The notes: generated by a model from the sequence alone, not told the origin. 64,000 nucleotides of DNA from an uncultured delta proteobacterium (GCA_903911145.1 CAIWCD010000007.1:62001-126000); one strand, 5' to 3'. Counted from the stretch's first letter, positions 48,183-57,318 are shown. Numbers and translations are program-made.

Positions 48183-49490
48183 ATGGAACTGAACGAGATT
48201 CTCGGCGTCGCGCTCCGCGGCGGTGCCTCCGACATCCATTTGAAGGCGGGCCTTCCGCCGATGTTCCGCGTCGACGGCTCGCTGGTGCCGCTCAAGGATG
48301 CGCGCCGCTTGCCGCCCGAAGAGATCGGCCGCATGGCGTTCGGGATCATGAACGACTACCAGAAGGAGAAGTTCAAGGCGCAGAACGAGCTCGACCTCGC
48401 GTATGGCGTGCCCGGCCTGGGGCGCTTCCGCGTCAACGTCTTCCAGCAGCGCGGCACCATCGGCGTCGTGCTGCGCGTGATCCCGTTCAAGATCTCGACC
48501 ATCGAGCAGCTGATGCTGCCCAAGGTCCTCGAGAAGATCGCCGGAGAGCAGCGCGGGCTCATCCTCGTCACCGGCACCACGGGCTCGGGCAAGAGCACCA
48601 CGCTCGCCGCGATGATCGATCACATCAACACCAACGAGACCTGCCACATCATGACGATTGAGGATCCGATCGAGTTCCTCATTCGAGACAAGCGCAGCAT
48701 CGTCAACCAGCGCGAGGTCGGCGTCGACACGCTCTCGTTTGCGCACGCACTCAAGAGCTCGCTGCGGCAGGACCCCGACGTGATTCTCGTCGGCGAAATG
48801 CGCGACCTTGAGACGATCGAGACCGCGCTGGCGGCGGCTGAGACGGGACATCTCGTGCTCTCGACGCTGCACACTCTCGACGCCACCGAGTCGATCGCGC
48901 GCATCGTCTCCGCGTTCCCGCCGCACCAGCAGAAGCAGGTCCGCCTCCAGCTCGGCTCGGTGCTCAAGTCGGTCATCTCGCAGCGGCTCGTGCCCAAGGC
49001 CGACGGCAAGGGTCGCGTCGCGGCGATCGAAGTGCTCGTCTGCAACGGCCGCGTGCGCGAAATGATCGAGGACAAAGATCGCACCAAGGAAATCGCAGGC
49101 GCGATCTCGCAGAGCTACACGACCTACGGCATGCAGACGTTCGATCAGTCGCTGATGGGCCTGCTCAAGCAGAACCTCATCACCTACGACGAGGCGCTGC
49201 GGCAATCGACGAATCCGGACGACTTCGCGCTGCGCGTGTCGGGCATCAGCGCGACGAGCGATTCCAGCTGGGACAGCTTCGAGCAGAAGACCGAGCCGGT
49301 CGCGCCCCCTCCGCCGTCGGGTGCGAGCAAACCCACGCTGGGCGCGGTCGGGAGCTCGAAGACCTCGGGACCAGGCAAGCCTCCATCCTCTCCGCCACAC
49401 CCGGCGACTGCGCCTCGCGTGCCCTCGTCCCCGGGCGTGAAACAGGCGCCGCCCGAGAGCGACGACGACTTCAAGATCGAGCGGTTCTAG
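48183..49490 (+). CDS. pilT: Type IV pilus retraction ATPase PilT, with Pro-rich tail
   Basis: A 435-residue hexameric ATPase that depolymerises type IV pili and powers retraction. Start MELNEILGVALRGGASDIHL, the PAS-like N-domain, Walker A TGTTGSGKSTT, Asp box MTIEDPIEFLI, Walker B VGEMRDLETIETALAAAETG and the AIRNLIRE-like region GAISQSYTTYGMQTFDQSL. The catalytic core ends near residue 360; about 70 more residues, rich in Pro/Ser/Gly, extend beyond the usual end. Next to recX (GTG overlapping its stop, TAGTG), away from the pilMNOPQ cluster. Confidence 0.95.
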   Translation: MELNEILGVALRGGASDIHLKAGLPPMFRVDGSLVPLKDARRLPPEEIGRMAFGIMNDYQKEKFKAQNELDLAYGVPGLGRFRVNVFQQRGTIGVVLRVIPFKISTIEQLMLPKVLEKIAGEQRGLILVTGTTGSGKSTTLAAMIDHINTNETCHIMTIEDPIEFLIRDKRSIVNQREVGVDTLSFAHALKSSLRQDPDVILVGEMRDLETIETALAAAETGHLVLSTLHTLDATESIARIVSAFPPHQQKQVRLQLGSVLKSVISQRLVPKADGKGRVAAIEVLVCNGRVREMIEDKDRTKEIAGAISQSYTTYGMQTFDQSLMGLLKQNLITYDEALRQSTNPDDFALRVSGISATSDSSWDSFEQKTEPVAPPPPSGASKPTLGAVGSSKTSGPGKPPSSPPHPATAPRVPSSPGVKQAPPESDDDFKIERF

Positions 49491-50014
49491 TGCCCCGAGC
49501 AGCGAAGAGTCCGCGGCCCGAACCGACACCCGTCGAGCGTGCGCTCCGGCTGCTCGCGTTCCGTGCGCGCACGGAGCACGAGCTCGATCAGGCGCTCGCC
49601 CGCGCGAAAGTCACGCCCGCCGACAGAGCCGCGGCGCTGGCGCGGATGCGCGAACTCGGGTACATCGACGACCCCTCGCTGGCCCAGGCTCGCGCACGAC
49701 AGAGGCTCAGCAAGGGAGACGCTCCGCGGATGATCGCGCAGCGGCTTTTGCAGCAAGGAGTCGCAGCGGAAGAGGCGCACGCGGCGGCGAAGCAGGCCAC
49801 CGCAGGAGCCTCCGAGGACGAGCTGGCGGTGCAGGCGCTCGCGAGGCGGCTGCGCGGACGGCCCGTGAAGGACGAGAAGGAGCGCAGGCGGCTTTTGCGC
49901 GCGTTGATGCAGCACGGTCATCGCGCCTCGTCGGCAGTGAAGGCTTTGCGGTTGGCGATGGACGGCGCCGAGGTCGAGAGCGCAGAGGTGGACGCAGATG
50001 TCGATGTCGAGTGA
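49490..50014 (+). CDS. recX: Regulatory protein RecX
   Basis: A 174-residue helical protein that binds RecA filaments and limits recombination. Three-helix repeats typical of RecX: RALRLLAFRARTEHELDQAL, MRELGYIDDPSLAQARARQR and the C-terminal RLRGRPVKDEKERRRLLRAL. The GTG at 49490 overlaps the pilT stop (TAGTG). It overlaps the next gene by 17 bp. recA is not in the window. Confidence 0.88.
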   Translation: MPRAAKSPRPEPTPVERALRLLAFRARTEHELDQALARAKVTPADRAAALARMRELGYIDDPSLAQARARQRLSKGDAPRMIAQRLLQQGVAAEEAHAAAKQATAGASEDELAVQALARRLRGRPVKDEKERRRLLRALMQHGHRASSAVKALRLAMDGAEVESAEVDADVDVE

Positions 50015-50951
50015 CTTCCGGACCGCATCCCGCCTCGCCGCGCTGGCGCTTTCGCTGCTCGTCGCCTCGTGCGCGACCACCGGCAAGGACACGCTCGACA
50101 TCAACAAGCCCGTCGACGCGACGCGGCCCGTGACGGGCGCCGAAGCGAGCAACGCCGAGAAGGCCTACAAGAAGGGCCTCGAGCAGAAGTCGAGCAGCAA
50201 CTACATCGACGCGACGAAATTCTTCGAGTACGTGCGCAACAATTTCCCGTACTCGCAGTTCGCGGCGCTCTCGGAGCTCGCGCTCGCCGACATGGCCTAC
50301 GAGCGGGCCGAGTTCGCGATCGCGGCGGCCGACTACGCCGACTTCGTCAAGGCCCACCCTTCGCATCCGAAGGCCGACTACGCGGCCTACCGCGTCGGCC
50401 TCGCGCACTTCGATGATCGCAGCTCGGAGTTCTTCATCTACCCGCCCGCGCACGAGAAGGATCAGGGACCGGTGCGGGCCGCGCTCGAGGCGCTGCAGAA
50501 GTTCGAGCATGTCTATCCGAAGAGCGAGCTGGTGCCTGATGCGCGGCGGCTGATGGACGAGTGCCGCTCGCGGCTGGCGGCCCACGCGCGCTACGTCGCG
50601 GACTTCTACTGGAAGCGCAAGGCCTGGACTGGCGCGGCCGGGCGCTATCTCGAGCTGGCCGATGCCTACGGAGATCTCAACAGCGGCAGCGTCCGCGCAG
50701 ACGCACTCTGGCGCGCGGCGCAGAGCTTCGAGAATGCCGGCCGCCCCGACGACGAGCGGACGATCCTGCGACGGCTGATCGAGGACGCGCCCAACGGTTC
50801 GCATCGCTCAGAGGCCGAACAGAAGATCGCGAATCTCGCTGCGCCGGTTGCGACGCCTGCGCCCGCCGCGGCGCCTGACCCTGCTGCAGCGCCCGCGGCC
50901 GTTCCGTCAACGCTGCCCGCAGCGCCAACCGCTCCTGCAGCGCAGCCGTGA
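49998..50951 (+). CDS. BamD-like outer-membrane lipoprotein
   Basis: A 317-residue TPR lipoprotein resembling BamD, the essential lipoprotein of the outer-membrane protein insertion machine. Signal peptide and lipobox LLVASCATTG. TPRs include KAYKKGLEQKSSSNYIDATK, FPYSQFAALSELALADMAYE and AHPSHPKADYAAYRVGLAHF, which match the BamD tyrosine-rich pattern. The last 50 residues are an Ala/Pro tail. It overlaps recX by 17 bp. BamD is more likely than other TPR lipoproteins, but no other bam gene is close. Confidence 0.8.
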   Translation: MSMSSDFRTASRLAALALSLLVASCATTGKDTLDINKPVDATRPVTGAEASNAEKAYKKGLEQKSSSNYIDATKFFEYVRNNFPYSQFAALSELALADMAYERAEFAIAAADYADFVKAHPSHPKADYAAYRVGLAHFDDRSSEFFIYPPAHEKDQGPVRAALEALQKFEHVYPKSELVPDARRLMDECRSRLAAHARYVADFYWKRKAWTGAAGRYLELADAYGDLNSGSVRADALWRAAQSFENAGRPDDERTILRRLIEDAPNGSHRSEAEQKIANLAAPVATPAPAAAPDPAAAPAAVPSTLPAAPTAPAAQP

Positions 50952-51009
50952 ACGGCACAATGCAGCCTGCCAATTCGTCCCGCCGCGCGCGGGCCGCGAG
51001 GAGACCTCG

Positions 51010-51945
51010 ATGAGTGATCGCGCATTTCTGCTGCGGTTCATCAGCGGCAAATACCAAGGTGGCGAGTACCCGCTTCAGGAGGCAGGCGAGCTCGTCATCG
51101 GCCGCTCCTCCGAGCTGGACATGGTCCTCATCGAGGACATGGTCAGCCGCAAGCACGCAAAGATTTCTCTCGCACCCGGCCAGATCTCCATCGCCGATCT
51201 CGGCTCGACCAACGGCACGTTCGTCAACGGCGAAAAGATCAAGAAGGCGCGCCTCAAGGAAGGCGATCGCATTCTCATCGGCACGAGCATCCTGAAGCTG
51301 GTCGGCGCAGACAAGCAGGCTGGCGGAGCGGTGGTCGACACCAAGGCCGCGCAGCAGCAACTCGAGCGCACTGCGGCCGCGCAGGAGAAGAAGCAAGGTG
51401 GTCGCAGCGCAGTGGCGGGTCGCCTCGAGGAGGTGCCGCTCGTAGACCTGCTCCAGCTGCTCTCGACCTCGAAGAAGACGGGCGCGATCGTCATCAAGGG
51501 GTACCGGCAGGGGCGCGTCTATCTGCGCGGCGGCAAGGTCGTCAACGCGGTGATCGACGCGGACACGACGCTCTTGCCGAAGAAGGCGCTCAACCGGATG
51601 GTGATGTGGACGCAGGGTGGGTTCGAGTTCGTGCCGCAGGAGGGAGAGCTGCCGCCCTTCCCCAACGAGCTTTCCGAGCCGACCGAGCAACTGGTGATGG
51701 ACGCGATGCACCAGGCCGACGAGCTGGCGAGTGGGAATCTTCCTGCACCGACAATGGCCATCGGCCTCTCGATGCCCCTGACCGCGCCGCTGCGCGACCT
51801 TCCCCCGGACGAGATCGATCTGATCCAGCTCGTGCACAACTACGGCGTCGTGCAGGCCGTGCTCGATCGTGCATCGGGGAGCGATCTCGAGACGGCGCAG
51901 AAGATTGCGTCGCTGCTGGCGCGCGGGTATGTGCGGCAATTTTAG
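51010..51945 (+). CDS. FHA-domain protein with DUF4388
   Basis: A 311-residue cytoplasmic protein. Residues 1-100 are an FHA domain, which binds phosphothreonine peptides (LVIGRSSELDMVLIEDMVSR, KHAKISL, DLGSTNGTFVNG: the Arg, Ser and Asn of the binding face are present). Residues about 135-235 fit DUF4388, common with two-component and FHA proteins in deltaproteobacteria (LEEVPLVDLLQLLSTSKKTG). A C-terminal helical part follows. ATG at 51010. It suggests signalling by a Ser/Thr kinase; none lies in the window. Confidence 0.88.
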   Translation: MSDRAFLLRFISGKYQGGEYPLQEAGELVIGRSSELDMVLIEDMVSRKHAKISLAPGQISIADLGSTNGTFVNGEKIKKARLKEGDRILIGTSILKLVGADKQAGGAVVDTKAAQQQLERTAAAQEKKQGGRSAVAGRLEEVPLVDLLQLLSTSKKTGAIVIKGYRQGRVYLRGGKVVNAVIDADTTLLPKKALNRMVMWTQGGFEFVPQEGELPPFPNELSEPTEQLVMDAMHQADELASGNLPAPTMAIGLSMPLTAPLRDLPPDEIDLIQLVHNYGVVQAVLDRASGSDLETAQKIASLLARGYVRQF

Positions 51946-51997
51946 TTTGAGTGCAAACTAAAATCGTTGGCATAGCAATCATTGGAGTGCCAACGAT
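51941..51997. terminator. Double hairpin between converging genes
   Basis: First hairpin: TTTAGTTTG-AGTG-CAAACTAAA (9-bp stem, 51941-51962). Second: ATCGTTGGCA with TGCCAACGAT (10-bp stem, 51963-51972 with 51988-51997). The first overlaps the FHA gene's stop codon. The stems are AT-richer than their surroundings. Likely a bidirectional terminator for the FHA gene and the EF-hand gene. Confidence 0.6.
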
Positions 51998-52026
51998 CTC
52001 TGCGGCGCGCGAGAGTCGGCCGCGCA

Positions 52027-52680
52027 TTACGGAGACAGGCGCAGCTTGAGCGCGAGCGGAATCGCAGGACTGGTTTCGCCGCCGAGCAGCCAATCGCCGC
52101 GCGGATCGTGAGCGAAGGTTCCCGTGTTGGCGTCGGCGATCGCGCACGCGCTGCAGTAGACCTGCGTGGGCACGTGGCCGGTTGCATCGGGAGCATCGTC
52201 GATGAACACGAGATGCCGCCGGCCGCGCCAGTCGCCGCTCCCCGCGGGCCAGGCCGCCGAGAGAGTCAGCCGGACCGTGAGCAGCGCGGTCGAGCGCGCG
52301 TCTGCCCCGAGATGATCTCCGCGGACGCTGCCCGCAACCCGCGTGAGCTGAACCTTCGCGTCGTCGATCGACAGCGAGACGTGCAGCTCGGCCGTCCGCG
52401 CGAGGTGCTCGAGCAGCGCCGCCTGCTCGCTCGCGTCGAGCTGCCCATTGCGATCGCGATCAAAAATCGCGCGCAGCGCCTGCGCGGGCGGACCCGGCGC
52501 GATCTCCTCGTCGATGACAAGCTCGATGCGCGACGCGGAGAGCCGCAGCTCGTCTCGCTTGGGGTGATCGAGCGGGTGCGAACGGGCCTCGCGCGCAACG
52601 AGAATCGCGACCAGCGCGAGCCCGATGAGCGCCAGCGAAGGAGCGCACCGCGCCCCGGCCAGCTCTGGACTACGAGCCAC
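52027..52680 (-). CDS. Exported protein with one EF-hand
   Basis: A 217-residue protein with a hydrophobic N-terminus (residues 15-33, signal peptide or anchor). It contains a canonical EF-hand loop DRDRNGQLDASE with D, D, N and E at positions 1, 3, 5 and 12, so it probably binds calcium in the periplasm or outside. There are two cysteines (VYCSACAIADANTG). The rest is not recognised. It overlaps the Ig-like gene by 11 bp and is likely co-transcribed with it. Confidence 0.75.
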   Translation of the reverse strand: MARSPELAGARCAPSLALIGLALVAILVAREARSHPLDHPKRDELRLSASRIELVIDEEIAPGPPAQALRAIFDRDRNGQLDASEQAALLEHLARTAELHVSLSIDDAKVQLTRVAGSVRGDHLGADARSTALLTVRLTLSAAWPAGSGDWRGRRHLVFIDDAPDATGHVPTQVYCSACAIADANTGTFAHDPRGDWLLGGETSPAIPLALKLRLSP

Positions 52681-54172
52681 CGTCGGTTGGCGCGGCGAAC
52701 GAGAAGGTGTTGGAGACGGTCTCGTTCGCGAGCGAGCCCTGCGAGTTGAAGAGCGTTCCGGCGCCCGGATCGAACGTGCGCGTCACCGTCGCGCTGACCG
52801 TGCACTGCGAGATGCCGGTGTTCCCGGAGATCTGCGGCGAACCGAAGGACTGCAACTGCGTGTCGGTCTCCTGCCGATAGGTGCTGGGAAGTCCGGGCCC
52901 GCTGATGTTGCCGGTCGGCGGATCGAAGAGGATCCCCGGATTGTGCGGATCGAGCTTCGGCACCGCGTTGAACACGTTGCCGGTGAGCGAACCGTCGGGG
53001 TTGCAGGCCGCCGCAAGCGCGAATCCGTCGGAGCCATCGGCGCTGTCAACGGCGAGCTTATTGAAGTTGATGTCGTTGAGCCGCACGACCAGGTTGTTGA
53101 GTTTCGCGCCGCTCGGCGTGCCCGTGACATGAGAGCCGTGCGTCGAGTTGCTGACGTCGGCCTCACCGCTCCAGATGATGCGCAGCGCGCGCCAGACCAT
53201 GCGCGGGTTCTGCTGCTGGCCGCCCGAGTTGTCGTCGTACCTGCCGTTGCCGTTGACGTCGATGAAGAACTCGCCGGTGTCGTGCACGTTGTTGTCGTTC
53301 GAGTCGACGAACGGTTCGCCGTTCGCGTTCTGATCGAAGAAGCCGGGGACGCCCGGAACCGCAACCATCAAGGTCGCCACGCCATCGCGCGGGTTGTGCG
53401 TGATGCCGTTGTTGCCGACCCAGCACGGCTCGGCATCGCAGGTGGTCGGATCGTTGCTGCAGATGTTCGGACAGAGTGAGCGGGCATGTCCGTCGGGGCC
53501 AAACGGGTCGACGTCAAGCGGCGGAGTCGCGCCCGGGTTGATCGTGTAGACGAGCAGCTGCTTGCCCGAGGTGTTGTCGGTGATCCACGAAAGCTCGCCC
53601 GCCTCGGCGTAGGGCTCGATCGACGCGTTCGGAATCACCGCGCCATTCGCGTCGACGGCGTTGGCGGTGCAGAGCACGTGGATCGGATTCGCCAACTCCG
53701 GAACGAGCCCCCCGACGTTCTGCGAGGCGCAGGAGAACTGGAGCGACGTCGCCAAGCTGCCGGCGGGCGTGAGCGCGACGGTGACCGCCTGGCTGACCGA
53801 ACTGCCGCTGAACGATGAACTCGCAGTGATCGTGATGTTGCCGCGACCGCGGCGCGGGACCGTGAGCACAGCCGTCGCCGCGCCAGACTGTGAATTGACG
53901 TCGACGACGAGCGGGTTGGCCGTGGGTGTTCCGTCGATCGTGAAGACGCCGTCGGTGGCGACGAAGTGGACGGGCGTGCCATCTGTCGCGGGGGCGCCGC
54001 CGCTGGTGACCTTGGCCGTCACGGTGATTGGGCTCTGACCGTCGCCGCCGATGCTGGTGGGCGAGGCGGTCACGCTGAGCGCGGGCGTCGTCGAGCAGGC
54101 ACCGAGAGCGAGGGCGAGTGGGAGGATGACGAGCAGATGTGTTCGGGCCGCGGTTCGGACGGGTCGGGTCAT
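52670..54172 (-). CDS. Ig-like (invasin/BIg-type) surface lipoprotein
   Basis: A 500-residue lipoprotein: signal peptide and lipobox LALGACSTT. The first about 120 residues read as one Ig-like, invasin-type domain (SITVTAKVTSGG, TAVLTVPRRGRGNITIT). The middle holds NDNNVHDTGEFFIDVNGNGR, a calcium-binding dockerin/thrombospondin-like pattern, and paired cysteines (CPNICSNDPTTCDAEPC). The end is Ser/Gly-rich. It should sit at the cell surface; its partner is the overlapping EF-hand gene downstream. Function unknown. Confidence 0.78.
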   Translation of the reverse strand: MTRPVRTAARTHLLVILPLALALGACSTTPALSVTASPTSIGGDGQSPITVTAKVTSGGAPATDGTPVHFVATDGVFTIDGTPTANPLVVDVNSQSGAATAVLTVPRRGRGNITITASSSFSGSSVSQAVTVALTPAGSLATSLQFSCASQNVGGLVPELANPIHVLCTANAVDANGAVIPNASIEPYAEAGELSWITDNTSGKQLLVYTINPGATPPLDVDPFGPDGHARSLCPNICSNDPTTCDAEPCWVGNNGITHNPRDGVATLMVAVPGVPGFFDQNANGEPFVDSNDNNVHDTGEFFIDVNGNGRYDDNSGGQQQNPRMVWRALRIIWSGEADVSNSTHGSHVTGTPSGAKLNNLVVRLNDINFNKLAVDSADGSDGFALAAACNPDGSLTGNVFNAVPKLDPHNPGILFDPPTGNISGPGLPSTYRQETDTQLQSFGSPQISGNTGISQCTVSATVTRTFDPGAGTLFNSQGSLANETVSNTFSFAAPTDGGS

Positions 54173-54305
54173 AGGAGTCTGACAATCTAGCCCAAGCGGA
54201 GAGCACAGAAAGAAAAGAGCAGAGCGTCGAAATGATGTCGGGCGTGAAAGAAGCGGCGTTGGCGCGCGTAGAGGTCAACACCAGTCGAAATCCAGGGAGG
54301 CCATC

Positions 54306-54542
54306 ATGATCCGCACTGCTCTCGCATTCGCCTTCGCCGCTGTGGTGGGACTTGTCGCGCTGAAGGTCGCGTTCGGTGTTCTCGGCGGAGCGATCGGGAT
54401 CGCCTTCGCGCTCGGATGGTTCGCGCTCAAGCTGGTCTGCATCGGCGGAGCGGTCTACTTCGCGCTCTCGATCGTCAGCCCCGACAGCGCCGCGCGCGTT
54501 CGGGGCGCACTCGGTGTCGGCGGAACTCCGCGCCCCTCTTGA
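54306..54542 (+). CDS. Small membrane protein
   Basis: A 78-residue protein with two closely spaced hydrophobic helices (AFAFAAVVGLVALKVAFGVL and FALGWFALKLVCIGGAVYFA), followed by a short polar tail. AGGGAGG precedes the ATG at 54306. No family I know. It stands alone in a gap between two genes on opposite strands, with its own ribosome-binding site; it lies 39 bp before the amidase gene. Confidence 0.65.
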   Translation: MIRTALAFAFAAVVGLVALKVAFGVLGGAIGIAFALGWFALKLVCIGGAVYFALSIVSPDSAARVRGALGVGGTPRPS

Positions 54543-54581
54543 CTTTGGCGAGTTCACCCGGGTGGGCAGCTCTGCTATGGT

Positions 54582-55685
54582 GTGAACGTGCGCTGCCTCC
54601 GTCTCCCCATCGCTCTGCTGCTCGCGCTCGGTGCGTCTGCATCGCGAGCGGACGTGCCTGCCGGTCCGGCTGCGCGTGCAGAGGGCAGCCCACTCGTCGT
54701 CGTGCTCGACCCGGGCCACGGCGGACCGTTCCCGCACGATGGAGCGCACGGGGCCAAGGGACTCGTCGAGAAGAGCATCGCGCTGCAGATCGCAAAGCGA
54801 CTTCGCGAACAGCTCGAGGCCGCAGGGGCGACGGTGCTGCTGACGCGCGAGGATGACGCGGCCGACGTCTCGCTGGCCGATCGCGCACGCTTCGCCAACG
54901 AGGCCAACGCGGATCTCTTCGTCTCCATCCACTGCAACTCGATGGCGACGCGCCACGATCGCGCTGTGACGCGCGGAGTGGAGAGCTACTTTCTCTCGCC
55001 CGACCCGACCGACGCGGAGGCGAAGCTGCTCGCCGAACTCGAGAACGGCGGGCCGACGGCGGTGCCGGTGCCGAAGACGGGGAACGCGGTCTCGGGACTG
55101 CTCGCCGATCTCGCGCTTGGCCAGGCGCGAAACGACAGCGCCGCGCTCGCCGAGACGCTGCATCACTCGCTCGTGAAGCGAACCGGCGCGCCGAGCCGTG
55201 GCCTGCGCCAGGCGCCGTTCCTCGTCCTCTCTGCGACACGCATGCCCTCGGCGCTGATCGAGGTCGGCTTCATCTCGCATCCGGGCGAAGGTCGACTGCT
55301 CGCGAAAGAGGCGTACCAGGACAAGATCGCCGAGGCACTCGCGCAGGGAGTCCGCGATTTCGCCGCGCACGTCCTGATGCGCCGGCTGCTCCCGCCCACC
55401 GAGGACGCGCGCGCCGCCCTGCTCGCCCAGCGCAGCGAGGCTGCGAAGGAGCGCAGCGAGAGAATGGGGCCGCAGGGCGGATCGTTGGAACACAAAGCAT
55501 CTGCGCAAACCGAGGCTGGGAGCGGTCCGGCGGTCACGGCGCCGAATCCCGCTGCAGCACCGAGCAGCCCGGCCCCGGGTGACACCGCTGCGACGGCACA
55601 GGCACCTTCCGAAGCAGAGAAGCTCGGCGCGACCGCAGCAACCCCGATAGCAACGCCCGTCGCGCCCCCCGCAAGTACGCCCTGA
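54582..55685 (+). CDS. N-acetylmuramoyl-L-alanine amidase (Amidase_3)
   Basis: A 367-residue secreted zinc amidase that cleaves peptide stems from peptidoglycan. Signal peptide at residues 1-26 (RLPIALLLALGASASRADV). The zinc His is in VVLDPGHGG, the Glu in AKGLVEKSIAL, the second His in FVSIHCNS, and the catalytic Glu in ALIEVGFISH, so all ligands are present. The catalytic domain ends near residue 265, followed by an Ala/Thr/Pro-rich tail. The GTG at 54582 is assumed; a GTG two codons on is possible. No AMIN domain. Likely a cell-division amidase of the AmiA/B/C type. Confidence 0.93.
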   Translation: MNVRCLRLPIALLLALGASASRADVPAGPAARAEGSPLVVVLDPGHGGPFPHDGAHGAKGLVEKSIALQIAKRLREQLEAAGATVLLTREDDAADVSLADRARFANEANADLFVSIHCNSMATRHDRAVTRGVESYFLSPDPTDAEAKLLAELENGGPTAVPVPKTGNAVSGLLADLALGQARNDSAALAETLHHSLVKRTGAPSRGLRQAPFLVLSATRMPSALIEVGFISHPGEGRLLAKEAYQDKIAEALAQGVRDFAAHVLMRRLLPPTEDARAALLAQRSEAAKERSERMGPQGGSLEHKASAQTEAGSGPAVTAPNPAAAPSSPAPGDTAATAQAPSEAEKLGATAATPIATPVAPPASTP

Positions 55686-55726
55686 GAAGTCTCCCGACTC
55701 TCGCAATTTCTCTCCGTCCGGACCAA

Positions 55727-55853
55727 GCCGCGGGGCCGTGGTGATGCTGGCCGCGCGCAGTTCAGGGGCGGCCGCAAGATCCCCCGCAGCGAGCACGGAC
55801 GTCAGCCGCGGATGCATGTTTGAGCACGGCCAGCGTTACCACGGCCCCGCGGC
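55727..55853. repeat. Element F: palindromic intergenic repeat, family 2
   Basis: 27-bp arms at 55727-55753 and 55827-55853 are reverse complements except for two positions, both of which would be G-U pairs in a plus-strand transcript. The interior is the inverted counterpart of element E: the boundary sequences TGCTCAAACATGCAT and CCTGAACTGCGCG recur exactly, while the arms differ from E's. It fills most of the amidase-rph gap, starting 41 bp after the amidase stop. Confidence 0.75.
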
Positions 55854-55893
55854 GAGCATTGAGCTGGCCGCCAAACCGCGGTAGCAAGCGCCC

Positions 55894-56652
55894 ATGCGTC
55901 AAGGCCGCCAGACAGACCAGCTCCGCTCCGTCGTCATCACCACCGACTTTACCGACCACCCCGAAGGCAGCGTGCTCTGCTGCTTCGGGCGCACGCGCGT
56001 TCTCTGCACTGCGACTGCCGAGGAGAAGGTTCCCAGCCACGTGAAGAACTCCGGGCGCGGCTGGGTCACCGCCGAGTACGGGATGCTCCCGCGCGCGACG
56101 CACACGCGCTCCGATCGGGAAGCGGCGAAGGGAAAGCAGCAGGGACGCACGCAGGAGATCCAGCGACTGATCGGGCGCAGCCTGCGCGCGGCGGTCGATC
56201 TGGTCGCGATGGGCGAGCGGCAGATCGTCATCGACTGCGACGTTCTTCAGGCCGATGGCGGCACGCGGACGGCGGCGATCACGGGCGCGTATGTGGCGCT
56301 GGGGATCGCGCTGCGCCGCATGCAGCGCGGCTCGGCGATGCGTCCGCCGGTTTCGGCCGTGAGCGTGGGACTGCTCAAGGGCGAGCTGCTCGTCGACCTC
56401 GATTACAACGAAGACTCGACCGCGGATGTCGATCTCAACGTCGTCTCGAACGCGGCGGGAGAGCTGCTCGAGGTACAGGGAACCGCTGAGCACAAGCCGT
56501 TCACGCCTGCGCAGCTTGCAGCGATGGTCGAGGCCGCGACGCGTGCCTGCAGCCAGCTCCACCTCGCGCAACAGGTCGCGCTCGATGAGTGCGCAGCGCG
56601 CGATCTGGCCCGCCACGCAGCAGCGGGGGCGAGCGGAGGCAAGGGCCGATGA
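55894..56652 (+). CDS. rph: Ribonuclease PH
   Basis: A 252-residue phosphorolytic 3'-5' exoribonuclease that trims tRNA 3' ends. [20 protein letters not shown] at the start; phosphate- and RNA-binding residues in [52 protein letters not shown] and [17 protein letters not shown]. Normal length and all signature blocks. rdgB follows by ATGA overlap, the usual rph-rdgB pair. A nearby tRNA cluster may supply its substrates. Confidence 0.97.
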   Translation: MRQGRQTDQLRSVVITTDFTDHPEGSVLCCFGRTRVLCTATAEEKVPSHVKNSGRGWVTAEYGMLPRATHTRSDREAAKGKQQGRTQEIQRLIGRSLRAAVDLVAMGERQIVIDCDVLQADGGTRTAAITGAYVALGIALRRMQRGSAMRPPVSAVSVGLLKGELLVDLDYNEDSTADVDLNVVSNAAGELLEVQGTAEHKPFTPAQLAAMVEAATRACSQLHLAQQVALDECAARDLARHAAAGASGGKGR

Positions 56653-57263
56653 GACTGCTCGTCGCGACCAGCAACGAAGGCAAGCTCGGAGAGGTGCGCG
56701 AGATCCTCGCGCCGTTGCTCGCGGGCGGCCCGCACCAGCTCTTCTCTCTTGCGGGGCTCGCCCTGCCCGCTCCGGCCGAAACGGGCGAGACGTTCCACGA
56801 CAACGCTGCGATCAAGGCGAGCGAGAGCGCGCTCGCGAGCGGTCTGTGGACGCTCGCCGACGACAGCGGGATTTGCGTCGACGCGCTCTCGGGCGCGCCA
56901 GGCGTGCGTTCGGCGCGCTATGCCAATTCGGACGACGCGCGTCGCCAGAAGCTGCTCGGCGCGCTCTCCTCGGTTCCTGCGGCCCGTCGCGGGGCGCACT
57001 TCTTCTGCGCGGTCGCGCTCGCCTCGCCGGACGGCAAGCGAATCTTCCGTGCCGAGGGACGCGTTGACGGACAGATCGCCCTTGCTGCGCGAGGCGCGGG
57101 CGGCTTCGGGTACGATCCGATCTTCATCCCTGACGAGACGCCGGCGCAGACGCTTGCGGAGCTCTCCGTCGACGAGAAGAACAAGCTCAGCCATCGCGGC
57201 CGCGCGCTGGCCCGCCTGGCCCCTCTGCTCGAGCGCCTGCTGCGCGACGGCGATCTCGCATGA
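56649..57263 (+). CDS. rdgB: XTP/dITP diphosphatase (RdgB/HAM1)
   Basis: A 204-residue house-cleaning enzyme that hydrolyses non-canonical purine triphosphates. [20 protein letters not shown], the metal-binding [32 protein letters not shown] and [10 protein letters not shown] motifs are intact. The ATG overlaps the rph stop (ATGA), indicating coupling. Length is usual. Confidence 0.96.
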   Translation: MRLLVATSNEGKLGEVREILAPLLAGGPHQLFSLAGLALPAPAETGETFHDNAAIKASESALASGLWTLADDSGICVDALSGAPGVRSARYANSDDARRQKLLGALSSVPAARRGAHFFCAVALASPDGKRIFRAEGRVDGQIALAARGAGGFGYDPIFIPDETPAQTLAELSVDEKNKLSHRGRALARLAPLLERLLRDGDLA

Positions 57264-57289
57264 CGCAGAAATCTCTTTGGCAGCAGTGC

Positions 57290-57318
57290 TTGCACTCGCG
57301 AGGTCTTCCTGCTAATTC
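57290..57318 (+). promoter_or_regulatory. Possible promoter for the tRNA cluster
   Basis: TTGCAC (57290-57295) and TAATTC (57313-57318) are separated by 17 bp and lie 17 bp before tRNA-Pro. Both boxes are only partial matches. Confidence 0.3.
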
